Assembly: GCA_964397655.1 (NCBI GenBank)
Contig: CAYNKA010000012.1
Coordinates: forward strand, 66,098-130,097
Direction: 5' to 3'
Source: CAYNKA01 sp964397655
GTDB lineage: Bacteria > Spirochaetota > Spirochaetia > DTKZ01
DNA: 64,000 bases
Both the position numbers and the translations under genes were made by a program. The notes under the pieces are model-generated. The model was given only the letters and a program-made list of their open reading frames with translations. It was not told the origin of the DNA and did no database searches. Positions 49,863 to 57,886 of the stretch are shown here, one piece after another (positions within the stretch are counted from its first letter, which is position 1; each line of letters opens with the position of its first letter).

Positions 49863-50918
49863 TCACTCCAATATGCGGAAAGCCGATTCCTCGATGCCGA
49901 ATTCCGCCGTATCTCCCGAATTGAACTTCACCGCGTTGCCGGCCTGGGCCCGGAGCCTCTGGCCGTTCACCTCGACGAAGAGGTCCGTCATGTCGCCCAT
50001 GAAGATCGCGTGGAGGATAGTGCCCCTGACCACGTTCGCGGCCCCCTGTCCGCCCCCCGCGCGCATGTCCTCCGGTCGGAAGCTGAACTTCACGGCGTCT
50101 CCCGGCCGGACGGCAGAGCCCGAGGCGAGGGCGCGTATCCTGCCGAAGGGAGCGTCGATCTCGATCCTGTCGCCCGCGCGGTCGGCGACCCGGCCCGAGA
50201 AGATGTTCGCGAGGCCGATGAAGCCCGCCACGAAGCTCGTCTTGGGCCTGAGGTAGATCGAGTGGGGGTCGCCGATCTGTTCGATCCTGCCTTGATTCAT
50301 CACGACGATCCTGTCGGAGATCGCGAGGGCCTCGTCCTGGTCGTGGGTCACGTAGATCGAGGTGATGCCGAGGCGCTTCTGCATTTCGCGTATCTCGACC
50401 CTTACCTGCACGCGGAGCTTCGCGTCCAGGTTCGAGAGCGGCTCGTCGAAGAGGAGGATGTCGGGCTCCGTGACGATTGCCCGGGCGAGCGCCACCCTCT
50501 GCTGCTGGCCGCCCGAAAGCTGGCCCGGCTTGCGGCGTTCCAGTCCTTCGAGGCTCAGCATCCCGAGCGTCTTGTCCACCCGCCGTTTCTGCTCGTTCTG
50601 GGGAACCTTCCGCATCTTGAGGCCGAAGGCTATGTTGTCCCGGACGTTCATGTGCGGGAAGAGGGCGTAGGATTGGAAGCACATCGAGGTGTTGCGCTTG
50701 TTGGGAGGAACGTTGTTCATGAGCCTGTCGTTGAAGTAGATCTCGCCCTCGTCAGGCTGATGGAAGCCGGCGATCGTGCGGAGCGTCGTCGTCTTCCCGC
50801 AGCCCGAGGGTCCGAGGAGGGTGACGAACTCCCCCTCCAGCACTTCGAGATCCACGTGATCGACCGCGGCATAGGAATCGAACCGTTTCGTGAGAGCCTT
50901 CAGGACGAGTTTCGACAT
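49863..50918 (-). CDS. ABC transporter ATP-binding protein with TOBE domain
   Basis: 351 residues. Walker A GPSGCGKTT (~36-44), Q-loop in MCFQSYALFPHM, signature LSGGQQQRVALARA (~134-147), Walker B ILLFDEPLSNLD (~154-165), switch His in VTHDQDEA (~188-195). Residues ~240-351 form a TOBE/OB-type regulatory domain, as in PotA, FbpC and MalK-like ATPases. It energises uptake at the inner face of the membrane. First transporter gene, 34 bases after the Hyi-like gene. Confidence 0.93.
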   Translation of the reverse strand: MSKLVLKALTKRFDSYAAVDHVDLEVLEGEFVTLLGPSGCGKTTTLRTIAGFHQPDEGEIYFNDRLMNNVPPNKRNTSMCFQSYALFPHMNVRDNIAFGLKMRKVPQNEQKRRVDKTLGMLSLEGLERRKPGQLSGGQQQRVALARAIVTEPDILLFDEPLSNLDAKLRVQVRVEIREMQKRLGITSIYVTHDQDEALAISDRIVVMNQGRIEQIGDPHSIYLRPKTSFVAGFIGLANIFSGRVADRAGDRIEIDAPFGRIRALASGSAVRPGDAVKFSFRPEDMRAGGGQGAANVVRGTILHAIFMGDMTDLFVEVNGQRLRAQAGNAVKFNSGDTAEFGIEESAFRILE

Positions 50919-50952
50919 GATCACCTCTTTTTCGCCGCCGTCGCGGACCGGA

Positions 50953-51756
50953 TCAGCCGATCCGGGACTCCGTCCACAGCCGACCGATCGCCTCGAGAGC
51001 CTTGTCCGAGCCGCCCAAGGGGCTGCATTCGAAGCCCACGAATCCCGAGTAGCCCCTGTCCGCGAGCGCCGCGAGGACTTCCCTCCAATGCCCGCGCCCC
51101 GTTCCCGGTTCGTGCCGTCCCGGATAATCCGCGATGTGTACGTGCCCGAAGAAATCAGCGTATTTCCGCACGACGTCGACCGGGTCGTCGCCCGTGACCG
51201 CCTGGTGGTAGAAATCGCAGAGGAGCCTGAGGCGGGGGTGACCGACGTCCCGAACCACGGCAAAGGCCGTCGCCAGGTCGCTGAGGAAATATCCGGGATG
51301 GTCGATCCTCGTGTTGAGGGGCTCGAGGACGAGGGAGATGCTCTCCGGGATGCGGTCCATGAGGCCCGAAAGACCTTCGACGAGGCTGCGGTATTTCTCC
51401 GCGTCGCCTGTCTCGCGGAGCGGATGAAGCACCTCGCCCTGCGGTCCCAGGGCGTTCGAGAGGACCATGAGAAGGCCGGCCCCGAGTCTTTTCGCCGCCG
51501 CGACGCTGGCTTCGAATTCCGCGAATACGACGGGATGGCTCCCGGTATCGACGAGGTCCCCGGCCCTGTGCCCCGAGAAATTCACCGTCCTGATCCCCGC
51601 GGACGCGGCCGCCTTCTCGTAGGCGGCGAGGTCCTTGTCGACGAAGCCCCAGAATTCGACGTTCCGAAAACCGTGCCCGGCGATCGCTGGAAGCTTTTCC
51701 TCCGCGCTTTTCCCGGGATAGAACATCTCGATGCAGATTGCAGGTTCCATGCTCAT
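50953..51756 (-). CDS. Hydroxypyruvate isomerase-like TIM-barrel protein
   Basis: 267 residues. The Hyi-type barrel is visible: a start of CIEMFYPGKS (~8-17), GFRNVEFWG (~30-38), SLVLEPLNTRIDHPGYFL (~140-157) with the metal-binding Glu, LLCDFYHQAVTGDD (~178-191), HVHIADYPGRHEPGTG (~207-222) and GFVGFECSPLG near the end. Hyi interconverts hydroxypyruvate and tartronate semialdehyde, but members also act on other keto/aldo sugars, so the substrate is open. Second gene of the operon. Confidence 0.87.
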   Translation of the reverse strand: MSMEPAICIEMFYPGKSAEEKLPAIAGHGFRNVEFWGFVDKDLAAYEKAAASAGIRTVNFSGHRAGDLVDTGSHPVVFAEFEASVAAAKRLGAGLLMVLSNALGPQGEVLHPLRETGDAEKYRSLVEGLSGLMDRIPESISLVLEPLNTRIDHPGYFLSDLATAFAVVRDVGHPRLRLLCDFYHQAVTGDDPVDVVRKYADFFGHVHIADYPGRHEPGTGRGHWREVLAALADRGYSGFVGFECSPLGGSDKALEAIGRLWTESRIG

Positions 51757-51836
51757 GCGCCTACCCGTCTCCTTTCCGTCGCGGTCCGGTTCATCGTATG
51801 ACCGCATACGTCCGTTAAAATCCGATGAGCAACCCG

Positions 51837-52784
51837 TCAATTCCCGGTTGCGCCCCCCGCCGACCGGCGCACCCAATCCGCCGCCTCCTCGTAGAGATCG
51901 GAGAACCTCGGCTGGAGTTCGAGCATGTACACTCCCCGGTATCCGGGCGCGAAACGGGGGAAGAGCTCGGTGTAGGGGACGGCTCCCCAGCCCGGCGGAA
52001 GATGAAGATCCCCCTCGCCGAGAAGCATGGCGTCGATCGTACGTTTCCCTTCGACTGAACGAGGGACGCCGAAATTGTCGTGGATGTGGACGTGAACGAG
52101 CCTGCTTCTTGCGGCGTCGAGAGCCTCGGGCAGGGAGAAACCCTCCTCGCGGGAACTGATGAACGCATGACCGAAATCGAAGCAGATTCCGAGCGAGGGC
52201 GAGGCCACCGCCACCACGACGCAGGCGAGTTCCCGGGGATCGATGCGGTACGTCGCTCCGTCCGGGTGCTGGCGGAAGATGTTCTCGGCCGCGATGACGA
52301 CTCCTCTGCCCTCGGCGTAGGCGGCGGCCGCCGCGAGCCTCCCGATCTCCTCCTCCCATGTCCGCCGCAGGGAGGACGGGTCGAAGTCCTTCTTCCGGGC
52401 CGGGGGCCGCCGAATCCCTTCCGCCTCGTTCCCGCCGGGAACCAGGCTGCCGTGGTAGACGAGGATGCCGGCCCCGATCTCCGCGGCGAAGTCCACGGAA
52501 GCCCGAAGCGCGGAGGCATGCAGGTCGGGCCTTTCGGGATCGGCGAGGTTCAGGGAGTCGGGTCCGTGGACCGTGTAGGAGAGGGGATGCTTCCCGAGGA
52601 TGCGGACGACGTCCTTGACGCGCCGCGATACGAGTCCGCCGTTCGCGATGCAGTCGACGCCGTGAACCGGTATCTCAGCATGGGTGAAGCCGGCTGCGCG
52701 GAATTCATCGAGCAGTCCGTCAAGGACGGCCAGGCGGCCGTCGATGGTGGAGGAATCAGCGTTGACACCGATTCGAATATCCAT
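51837..52784 (-). CDS. Sugar-phosphate isomerase/epimerase-like TIM-barrel protein (first gene of ABC operon)
   Basis: 315 residues, AP-endonuclease-2-type barrel: start MDIRIGVNADS, ILVYHGSLVPGG (~118-129), VVIAAENIFRQHPDG (~162-176), ICFDFGHAF (~201-209), HVHIHDNFG (~230-238) and GEGDLHLPPGWG (~256-267). Paralogue of the gene at 46012. Its promoter contains a LacI/GalR-type operator, and the start codon is seven bases after the -10 box. It heads the operon for two TIM-barrel proteins and the ABC importer, so an intracellular sugar or sugar-acid conversion is inferred. Confidence 0.87.
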   Translation of the reverse strand: MDIRIGVNADSSTIDGRLAVLDGLLDEFRAAGFTHAEIPVHGVDCIANGGLVSRRVKDVVRILGKHPLSYTVHGPDSLNLADPERPDLHASALRASVDFAAEIGAGILVYHGSLVPGGNEAEGIRRPPARKKDFDPSSLRRTWEEEIGRLAAAAAYAEGRGVVIAAENIFRQHPDGATYRIDPRELACVVVAVASPSLGICFDFGHAFISSREEGFSLPEALDAARSRLVHVHIHDNFGVPRSVEGKRTIDAMLLGEGDLHLPPGWGAVPYTELFPRFAPGYRGVYMLELQPRFSDLYEEAADWVRRSAGGATGN

Positions 52785-52791
52785 CGAAGCC

Positions 52792-52820
52792 AGTCTACCA
52801 TTGAAAACGTTTGCAGTCAA
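52792..52820 (-). promoter_or_regulatory. Promoter of the TIM-barrel/ABC operon with embedded operator
   Basis: Minus strand TTGACT (52820-52815), exact 17-base spacer, TAGACT (52797-52792), seven bases before the start at 52784. Confidence 0.65.
52802..52815. promoter_or_regulatory. LacI/GalR-family operator
   Basis: TGAAAACGTTTGCA: two half-sites around a central CG, matching as inverted repeats at six of seven positions, the form recognised by LacI/GalR-type repressors (PurR, CcpA, GalR). It fills the -35/-10 spacer, so binding would block RNA polymerase. No lacI-type gene is inside the window. Confidence 0.65.
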
Positions 52821-52856
52821 ACGATTCCGGCCGAGACGATTCCTGACGCGAACGGC

Positions 52857-53849
52857 TCAGGGGCGGAGGAGTCCGGCGGAAACGATCTCAGCGAGGTTGA
52901 GCGTGAGCAGTCTCACTCCCTCGTCGTTCGGGTGGAGGCCGTCCTCGAGGAAGTCCTCGTCGGGAGGGAGCAGCCGTTTCCCGGGTACAACCGCGGCGCC
53001 CGGCACCCGGGCCGCCTCCTCCGCGATGATGCGCCGGAAGCAGTCGAGCGTGGCCTCGTTCTTCGGCACGTCCTCGTCAGTCCGGAACAGCGGGAGGATG
53101 ACCGTGATCGGCGGGGTCGGGAACGCGGAGCGAAGTCCGCGGAGATAGGCGGAGCAGTTCTCGCGGAACAGGCCGCGGTCCATGCCCGAGCTCCAGTCGT
53201 TCGTTCCGTACGCTACGAAAACCCGCTCCGGGGCGAGCGAAGCGATCTCGGGATCGATGGAATCGGGATCGAAGACGTGCCCCCCGACCGCGAAGTTGCG
53301 GCAGCTCCTCCCGAAGAGGCGGGAGAGCCGGTAACCGTAGGCGGAAGACGGATGCGCCGCGAGCTGGCCCTGGGTGATGGAATCGCCGAAGAAGAGGAAG
53401 AGCCCCCTCCGCTCCGGCACCGGCTCGACCGACCCTCCCTCGGGAAGCGTGATCCCGGTGAGCGTGAAGGTCGCCTGATAGGGCAGGACGAGTTCGATTT
53501 CCGCGCCATCGGCCGATGGAGCCAGGATCTCCAGGGACCCCTCCGCGTCCCGGTCCTGCGGCCCGAGCACGAAGGTCTTCGCGTATGCGCCGTCGACGAA
53601 AAGGTCGGCGCGCGGGATGCCGCGATGGACCCGCTCGAGCGCGTAGCCGATTCCGGCCAGCGGCGCCGCGAGCCGGAATCGGATCGCCACCCCGGCCGAA
53701 GACCGGGCCCGGACCGAGTAGAGTTCGCTGCGGTCGAAGATCGCGATTCGGGAATCCGTGAACCTTCGGGGGACGAGACCCTTTTCGGTCTTCACCACCC
53801 TGAATGCGTTGTGAAAGAGTTCGGAGGAGGGAGGGATTCGCTTTTCCAT
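52857..53849 (-). CDS. SGNH/GDSL-family esterase
   Basis: 330 residues, no signal peptide. The N-terminal ~160 residues are a beta-sandwich-like region with SVRARSSAGVAIRFRLAAPL. The C-terminal half is the SGNH hydrolase: nucleophile Ser in FFGDSITQG (~182-190), Gly in AVGGHVF, Asn in AYGTNDW (~236-242) and the Asp-His pair in EDGLHPNDEG (~302-311). The two-domain layout recalls carbohydrate esterases that remove acetyl groups from sugars. A TATACT box lies seven bases before the start. It is upstream of the TIM-barrel/ABC operon on the same strand and may supply its substrate, but the operon has its own promoter. Confidence 0.85.
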   Translation of the reverse strand: MEKRIPPSSELFHNAFRVVKTEKGLVPRRFTDSRIAIFDRSELYSVRARSSAGVAIRFRLAAPLAGIGYALERVHRGIPRADLFVDGAYAKTFVLGPQDRDAEGSLEILAPSADGAEIELVLPYQATFTLTGITLPEGGSVEPVPERRGLFLFFGDSITQGQLAAHPSSAYGYRLSRLFGRSCRNFAVGGHVFDPDSIDPEIASLAPERVFVAYGTNDWSSGMDRGLFRENCSAYLRGLRSAFPTPPITVILPLFRTDEDVPKNEATLDCFRRIIAEEAARVPGAAVVPGKRLLPPDEDFLEDGLHPNDEGVRLLTLNLAEIVSAGLLRP

Positions 53850-53893
53850 CGGCCCAAGTATAGCGACTATGCCGTCGGATGAGAAGGGATTCG

Positions 53894-53923
53894 AAAAAAA
53901 AGGCCGCCCGTATCGGGCGGCCT
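53894..53923 (-). terminator. Terminator of ilvC
   Basis: AGGCCGCCCG (53901-53910) pairs perfectly with CGGGCGGCCT (53914-53923); on the minus strand a run of T follows (53900-53894). Confidence 0.9.
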
Positions 53924-53947
53924 GACGCGCCTCGTCGGCGGAGTCGG

Positions 53948-55438
53948 TTATTGGACGCGGGACCAGCCTTGGACGGATATGTCCACGGTCGGGCGGTACT
54001 TGGAGAGGACCGCGAGGGGCTGATGCACGGGATGCTTCTTGAAGGCGTCGAGGAGCTTTCCGTCGACGGCCTTGTTCGCATCGACGTCCACGAAGGCTTG
54101 CTGGGTGAGGATGTAGTCGAATCTGGGGGCCCATTTCCTCGAACCGAGCTGGGCCGTCGTCGAGCAGTTGTCGACCATGTAGGAAACGCCGCGGAAGTGC
54201 ATGTAGGGATTGAGTGAGTCCACGGCCTCGATGACCGACTCGTTGACGATCTCCGAGTAGGCGTGGCCCTTTTCGTTCAGGATGTCGATCTGGGCCATCA
54301 TGGTGGCGATGTAGACGCCCGCGGTGAAAGCGTTGAGCGGGATCTTGTCCTCGACCCTTGCCGCTCGGACTTCCTTCCCGACCTGCCACATCCTGGTGTT
54401 GTCGATGATCCCGATCGGGATTTTCTTCATCCTTGCACCGGCCATGACGACGGAGCGGATCTCGTTGCCGCTCGCGACCTCGTCGTAGATCTCCCAGAGG
54501 ATGTTGTAGGCGGGCCAGTAGGAGGCGGAGTAGGCCTTCTCGAAGGTTTCCTTGTCCTTGCCGCTCATGCCTTCGTAGACCGCCAGCATTCCCTTCTTCG
54601 AAATGGTCTTGGAAATGGGGCCCGTGATGGACTCGACGGTCTCGGCGAAGGCCTGCTTTTCGCTCATGCCCTGATGGATGTAGCGGCGGTAGAGGCATTC
54701 CACGATGCCGTGAACGGCCCCGAGGAGGATCCCTCGCTCGCCGTAGATGTCCGATTTGTATTCCATCTCGAGCGTTGTCATGAAGGAAAAGGGCGCGCCG
54801 ATGGCGACGGACCAGCCGATCGCGTAGTCGGTGGCCTTGCCGTTGACGTCCTGCTCCACGGCGAAGCTCGTGTTGATGCCGGCGCCGTTGGTTTCCTTGC
54901 CCTGCTCGTAGAGCCTGCGGACCGAGGGGCCCATGCCCTTGGGACATACTCCGATGACGTTGATGTTGGACGGAAATTTCTCCCCGATGGACTTCAGGTA
55001 ACCGAGGAGGAAGCCGTGGGAGAGCCCGAGCGTCGAGCCGGGCTTCATCGCCTTGAAGATGTCCTTGTGGAGTTCGGCCTGGGCCGCATCGGCGATGAGG
55101 AGGATGCAGATGTCCGCCTCCTTCACGACATCGAGCATCTCTCCGAGCGTTCCGGAGGCTTCGGTGAAGCCCTTCTCCTCGGCTTTGGCCCAGGAGGAAG
55201 AATTTTTCCTGAGGCCTATCTTGACCTTGATGCCGGTGCCGGCGAGCGAATCGCGCAGGTTCATGGCCTGTGCCGGCCCCTGGGAGCCCCAGCCGATGAC
55301 GCCGATCGTTTTTACGCCGTCGAAAGCCTTGGGTAGGAGCGGGAAGAGGTCTCTTCCCCCTCGAACGATATATTCGGTAGAATCCGCGAGCCGGATCTCT
55401 TCCTTCTTGAAGACCTTGGTGGTGAAATTCAAGCTCAT
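53948..55438 (-). CDS. ilvC: Ketol-acid reductoisomerase (long, class II)
   Basis: 496 residues, so the long class II form with a duplicated knotted domain (class I enzymes are ~330). NADPH-binding GVIGWGSQGPAQ (~47-58), the catalytic region PKGMGPSVRRLYEQGKETNG (~168-187, long-form type), and metal-binding acids in DIYGERGILLGAVHG (~237-251). It converts acetolactate to dihydroxyisovalerate in valine and isoleucine synthesis. Starts behind AAGGAG. Divergent from the ilvY-like regulator, like in E. coli. Confidence 0.95.
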   Translation of the reverse strand: MSLNFTTKVFKKEEIRLADSTEYIVRGGRDLFPLLPKAFDGVKTIGVIGWGSQGPAQAMNLRDSLAGTGIKVKIGLRKNSSSWAKAEEKGFTEASGTLGEMLDVVKEADICILLIADAAQAELHKDIFKAMKPGSTLGLSHGFLLGYLKSIGEKFPSNINVIGVCPKGMGPSVRRLYEQGKETNGAGINTSFAVEQDVNGKATDYAIGWSVAIGAPFSFMTTLEMEYKSDIYGERGILLGAVHGIVECLYRRYIHQGMSEKQAFAETVESITGPISKTISKKGMLAVYEGMSGKDKETFEKAYSASYWPAYNILWEIYDEVASGNEIRSVVMAGARMKKIPIGIIDNTRMWQVGKEVRAARVEDKIPLNAFTAGVYIATMMAQIDILNEKGHAYSEIVNESVIEAVDSLNPYMHFRGVSYMVDNCSTTAQLGSRKWAPRFDYILTQQAFVDVDANKAVDGKLLDAFKKHPVHQPLAVLSKYRPTVDISVQGWSRVQ

Positions 55439-55509
55439 AACAACTCCTTACGTGTGAAATCGTCACCGATGTAGCAGGGTACGGGACCGCTCTATATGCA
55501 AGTGGCACG

Positions 55510-55570
55510 GCAACAATAGCATAATTTTTTTATTGCGTAAAATGAATTGTTTGCTATATAATGATGCAAA
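55510..55570. promoter_or_regulatory. ilvC/ilvY divergent operator region
   Basis: The 147 bases between ilvC and the LysR-type gene contain a dyad TTTGC-N11-GCAAA (55550-55570), the LysR arrangement, and a second inverted pair GCAA (55510-55513) with TTGC (55533-55536). The first dyad covers the regulator's own -10 box, which suggests autorepression; the second lies towards ilvC. Confidence 0.5.
55533..55562 (+). promoter_or_regulatory. Promoter of the ilvY-like gene
   Basis: TTGCGT (55533-55538), 18-base spacer, TATAAT (55557-55562), about 24 bases before the start codon. Confidence 0.5.
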
Positions 55571-55585
55571 AGCAACAACATAATC

Positions 55586-56494
55586 ATGGATTTATACGCA
55601 TTGAAATGTTTCGTCAACCTTGCTGAGACCCTCCATTTCGGTAAAGCCGGAGAAATGAGCCATTTGAGCCCCTCCGCATTGTCGCGGGCCATCAAACGGA
55701 TCGAGGAAGAGGTGGGAAAAACCCTGTTTATCCGCGACAACAGATCGGTTTCGCTCACTCGGGCAGGAGAACTCTTCCATTTATACGCTCGGGAGGCCCT
55801 CCTTTCCTATCGCAGCTTCCAGGAAACCCTGGAAGCCGAAACGGAAGTCATGAGGGGCGAGATCGTCGTCGCGGCTTCGCTTTCGTCGGGATGCGGAATT
55901 CTTCGCGAACTCCTCGCGCCCTTCCGCCAGGCCTACCCGAAAGTGAGCGTTTCCGTCCTGCTCGAGGACGAACAGAAGGCCTTCTCGCTCGTGAACGAGG
56001 GAGGCGCCGACGCGGCGGTCATGCTCGCCCTGCCGGATTACGTGCCCAAAGGCGTGCTCATCGCCGACATCGGCGAGACGCCGCTCGTTTTCATAGCTCC
56101 CGCCATGGCCTGTCAGACGAACGAGCTCGCTGCCCAGGAGCCCAGGAATTGGGCGGAGCTTCCTCTGGTCCTTACCGAATCGGACCTCTCGCGACGAAGG
56201 TTGGACGCGTGGCTGAAAAGCCGCGACATCAAGCCGAAGATCGCGGCGCAGGTCTCCAGTTACGAGGACGTGACCGCGCTCGTGAGCCTCGGCTGCGGAA
56301 TCGGCGTCGTTCCGAAGATCCTCCTGGACCGCCAGGGCTTTCCCGGACTTCGCGAGCTCGATTCGGCCCCCAAGCTGGTCGGCTTCAATTACGGCCTCGC
56401 CGCCCTGAAACGGAGACTCCAGCATCCCGTGGTCCGCGTGTTCTGGGAAACCGCGACCATGGACCGATCCCGGCTCGTGCATTCGGCCCTGTGA
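55586..56494 (+). CDS. ilvY: LysR-family regulator, IlvY-like
   Basis: 302 residues. N-terminal winged HTH (1-~60) with LHFGKAGEMSHLSPSALSRAIKRIEEEVG, the recognition helix in SALSRAIKRIE, and a LysR effector domain (~90-300). IlvY senses acetolactate or acetohydroxybutyrate and activates ilvC; the divergent position next to ilvC supports this assignment. Start codon fits the HTH start MDLYALKCFV. Confidence 0.85.
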   Translation: MDLYALKCFVNLAETLHFGKAGEMSHLSPSALSRAIKRIEEEVGKTLFIRDNRSVSLTRAGELFHLYAREALLSYRSFQETLEAETEVMRGEIVVAASLSSGCGILRELLAPFRQAYPKVSVSVLLEDEQKAFSLVNEGGADAAVMLALPDYVPKGVLIADIGETPLVFIAPAMACQTNELAAQEPRNWAELPLVLTESDLSRRRLDAWLKSRDIKPKIAAQVSSYEDVTALVSLGCGIGVVPKILLDRQGFPGLRELDSAPKLVGFNYGLAALKRRLQHPVVRVFWETATMDRSRLVHSAL

Positions 56495-56511
56495 GACGGG
56501 GGCCGCTTTCC

Positions 56512-57162
56512 ATGCCGCGGATCTCCGGCCTTTTCGACCTGTCCCGCCCCCTTTTAGCGGCCTTGTTTCCGAATGAGGATCTTCCCGAGAATTTCGCCGA
56601 AGGACTTCCCGAGATCGTCGCCTCCCTGGGGCTCGGACTGGCCGACGAGTACGAGGAAATCGCCGAGGACGTCTGGGTCGGGAACGGCACGGTGATAGCC
56701 TCCTCGGCGCGCATTTCGGGGCCCGCCATAATCGGGCGGGGAGTGGAGATCATGCAGTCCGCCGCCATCCGCGAGGGAGTCGTCGTGGGCGACGGCTCGG
56801 TGATAGGGAACGCGACGGAAATCTCCCGCGCCGTGCTCTCCGAAGGCGTCGTGCTCACGAGAAAGAACTCCGTGCGCCGGGGAATCATCGGCAAGGGCGT
56901 GGCGGTGGGAGCCGGCGCGGTGCTCGGAGCCGGGTTTCGGATCGGGGCGCGAAGCCCCGGCCGCGAGGACGGTTTGGTCCTCGTGGGAGACGGATGCTCG
57001 ATCGGCGAGAACGCGGTCCTCGCGGCGGGAACATCGCTCGGCAGGAGCTGCGTCGTGGAGCCGCTCGCCCTCGTCCGCGGCGAGATTCCGCCGGGATGCA
57101 GAGTGCTGTGCGACGGCAGGACGTTCTTCACGGAAAGAAAAGCAGGGTCGAGAGAAGGATGA
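56512..57162 (+). CDS. Left-handed beta-helix (hexapeptide repeat) protein, unknown
   Basis: 216 residues. After an N-terminal ~60-residue region, imperfect hexapeptide repeats run from ~65 to the C-terminus (VWVGNGTVIASSARISGPAI, VVVGDGSVIGNATEIS, GVAVGAGAVLGAG, LVGDGCSIGENAVLAAG), a left-handed parallel beta-helix as in acyltransferases and sugar-nucleotide enzymes. No catalytic His or uridylyltransferase domain is clear, so function is open. Weak Shine-Dalgarno. The 3' end overlaps the convergent ecfT by 35 bases. Confidence 0.75.
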   Translation: MPRISGLFDLSRPLLAALFPNEDLPENFAEGLPEIVASLGLGLADEYEEIAEDVWVGNGTVIASSARISGPAIIGRGVEIMQSAAIREGVVVGDGSVIGNATEISRAVLSEGVVLTRKNSVRRGIIGKGVAVGAGAVLGAGFRIGARSPGREDGLVLVGDGCSIGENAVLAAGTSLGRSCVVEPLALVRGEIPPGCRVLCDGRTFFTERKAGSREG

Positions 57163-57886
57163 GGGATGCCGCGAGCGCGAGAGCGTCGGCACGGGACGGG
57201 CGGAAGGGCTTTCTGCTCCTCTCGTAGGAGAAGCCCCGCGTTTCCAGGGCCTCGGCCGTGGCGGCGCCTTCCCTGAGCGCCTTGCGGAAGAAGGCTCTCC
57301 CGAACATGAGCAGCCCCTCGACCGGTCTCCTACGGAACGGAAATCCCCGGAGCCTCATGGCGTCGAGAGTTTCCCCGGCGTCGTCCAGGAGCCGGGGCAC
57401 GAGCCCCGCCGTGACGCCGATGAAGAGAGCGAGGGATTCGCCGGCGTTCCCCGGAAGAGGACGCAGGAACCACGCGACGGCTCGCTGAAGGTCCGACATC
57501 GAGGTCGAGGCCGCGTAGACGTGGCCGAGGAGCACGAGGACGAGTATCCTCGCAGCCTCCTCCGCTCCCGCCCCGAGGCCGCCGAGCGTGGCGGTGAGGC
57601 CGAGAAAGGAGAAGAGCGGCTCTCCCGGCGTGCCGAAGAGGCGGGCGAGGAAGAGCATGACGGGCACGGGCCAGAGGAGATACGCCCCGCCGGCTGCGGC
57701 TCGGAGGGAGACCCTTCCCAGGGGGAAGAGGAGGAGCGCAGCAACGCCGAAGGCCGCGAGTCCGGCCCCTTCCAGGAGGAAGACGACCGCGCCCGAAAAG
57801 GCGAGCACCGCGGTCTTTACGCGGGGATCCAGGTTGAAGAGGAAGGACGGCCGGGGGTCGTGGCGGAAGAGGGTCAGTTCAGCCAC
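57128..57886 (-). CDS. ecfT: Energy-coupling factor transmembrane protein EcfT (BioN-like)
   Basis: 252 residues, about five to six membrane helices and, in the C-terminal part, the two Ala-Arg-Gly-type coupling motifs: DAMRLRGFPF (~176-185) and EALETRGFSYE (~215-225), which bind the ATPases. It links the ATPase EcfA to the substrate-specific component BioY for biotin import. Its 5' end overlaps ecfA by 13 bases. Last gene of the biotin operon. Confidence 0.88.
   Translation of the reverse strand: MAELTLFRHDPRPSFLFNLDPRVKTAVLAFSGAVVFLLEGAGLAAFGVAALLLFPLGRVSLRAAAGGAYLLWPVPVMLFLARLFGTPGEPLFSFLGLTATLGGLGAGAEEAARILVLVLLGHVYAASTSMSDLQRAVAWFLRPLPGNAGESLALFIGVTAGLVPRLLDDAGETLDAMRLRGFPFRRRPVEGLLMFGRAFFRKALREGAATAEALETRGFSYERSRKPFRPSRADALALAASLILLSTLLFFP

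Noticed and set aside
53879..53923. A member of the 56-base palindromic element family after ilvC
   Set aside because: It is a simple terminator hairpin without the conserved flanks seen at 12945-13000 and 39340-39395.
52857..55508. An 883-codon frame on the minus strand joining the SGNH esterase to sequence upstream
   Set aside because: Only the last 330 codons look like protein; the upstream part is a shadow of ilvC. The true esterase start is 53849, with ilvC ending in a terminator before it.
55501..55525. A sigma-54-like TGGCACG near ilvC
   Set aside because: No TTGC element follows at the required spacing, so it does not form a -24/-12 promoter.
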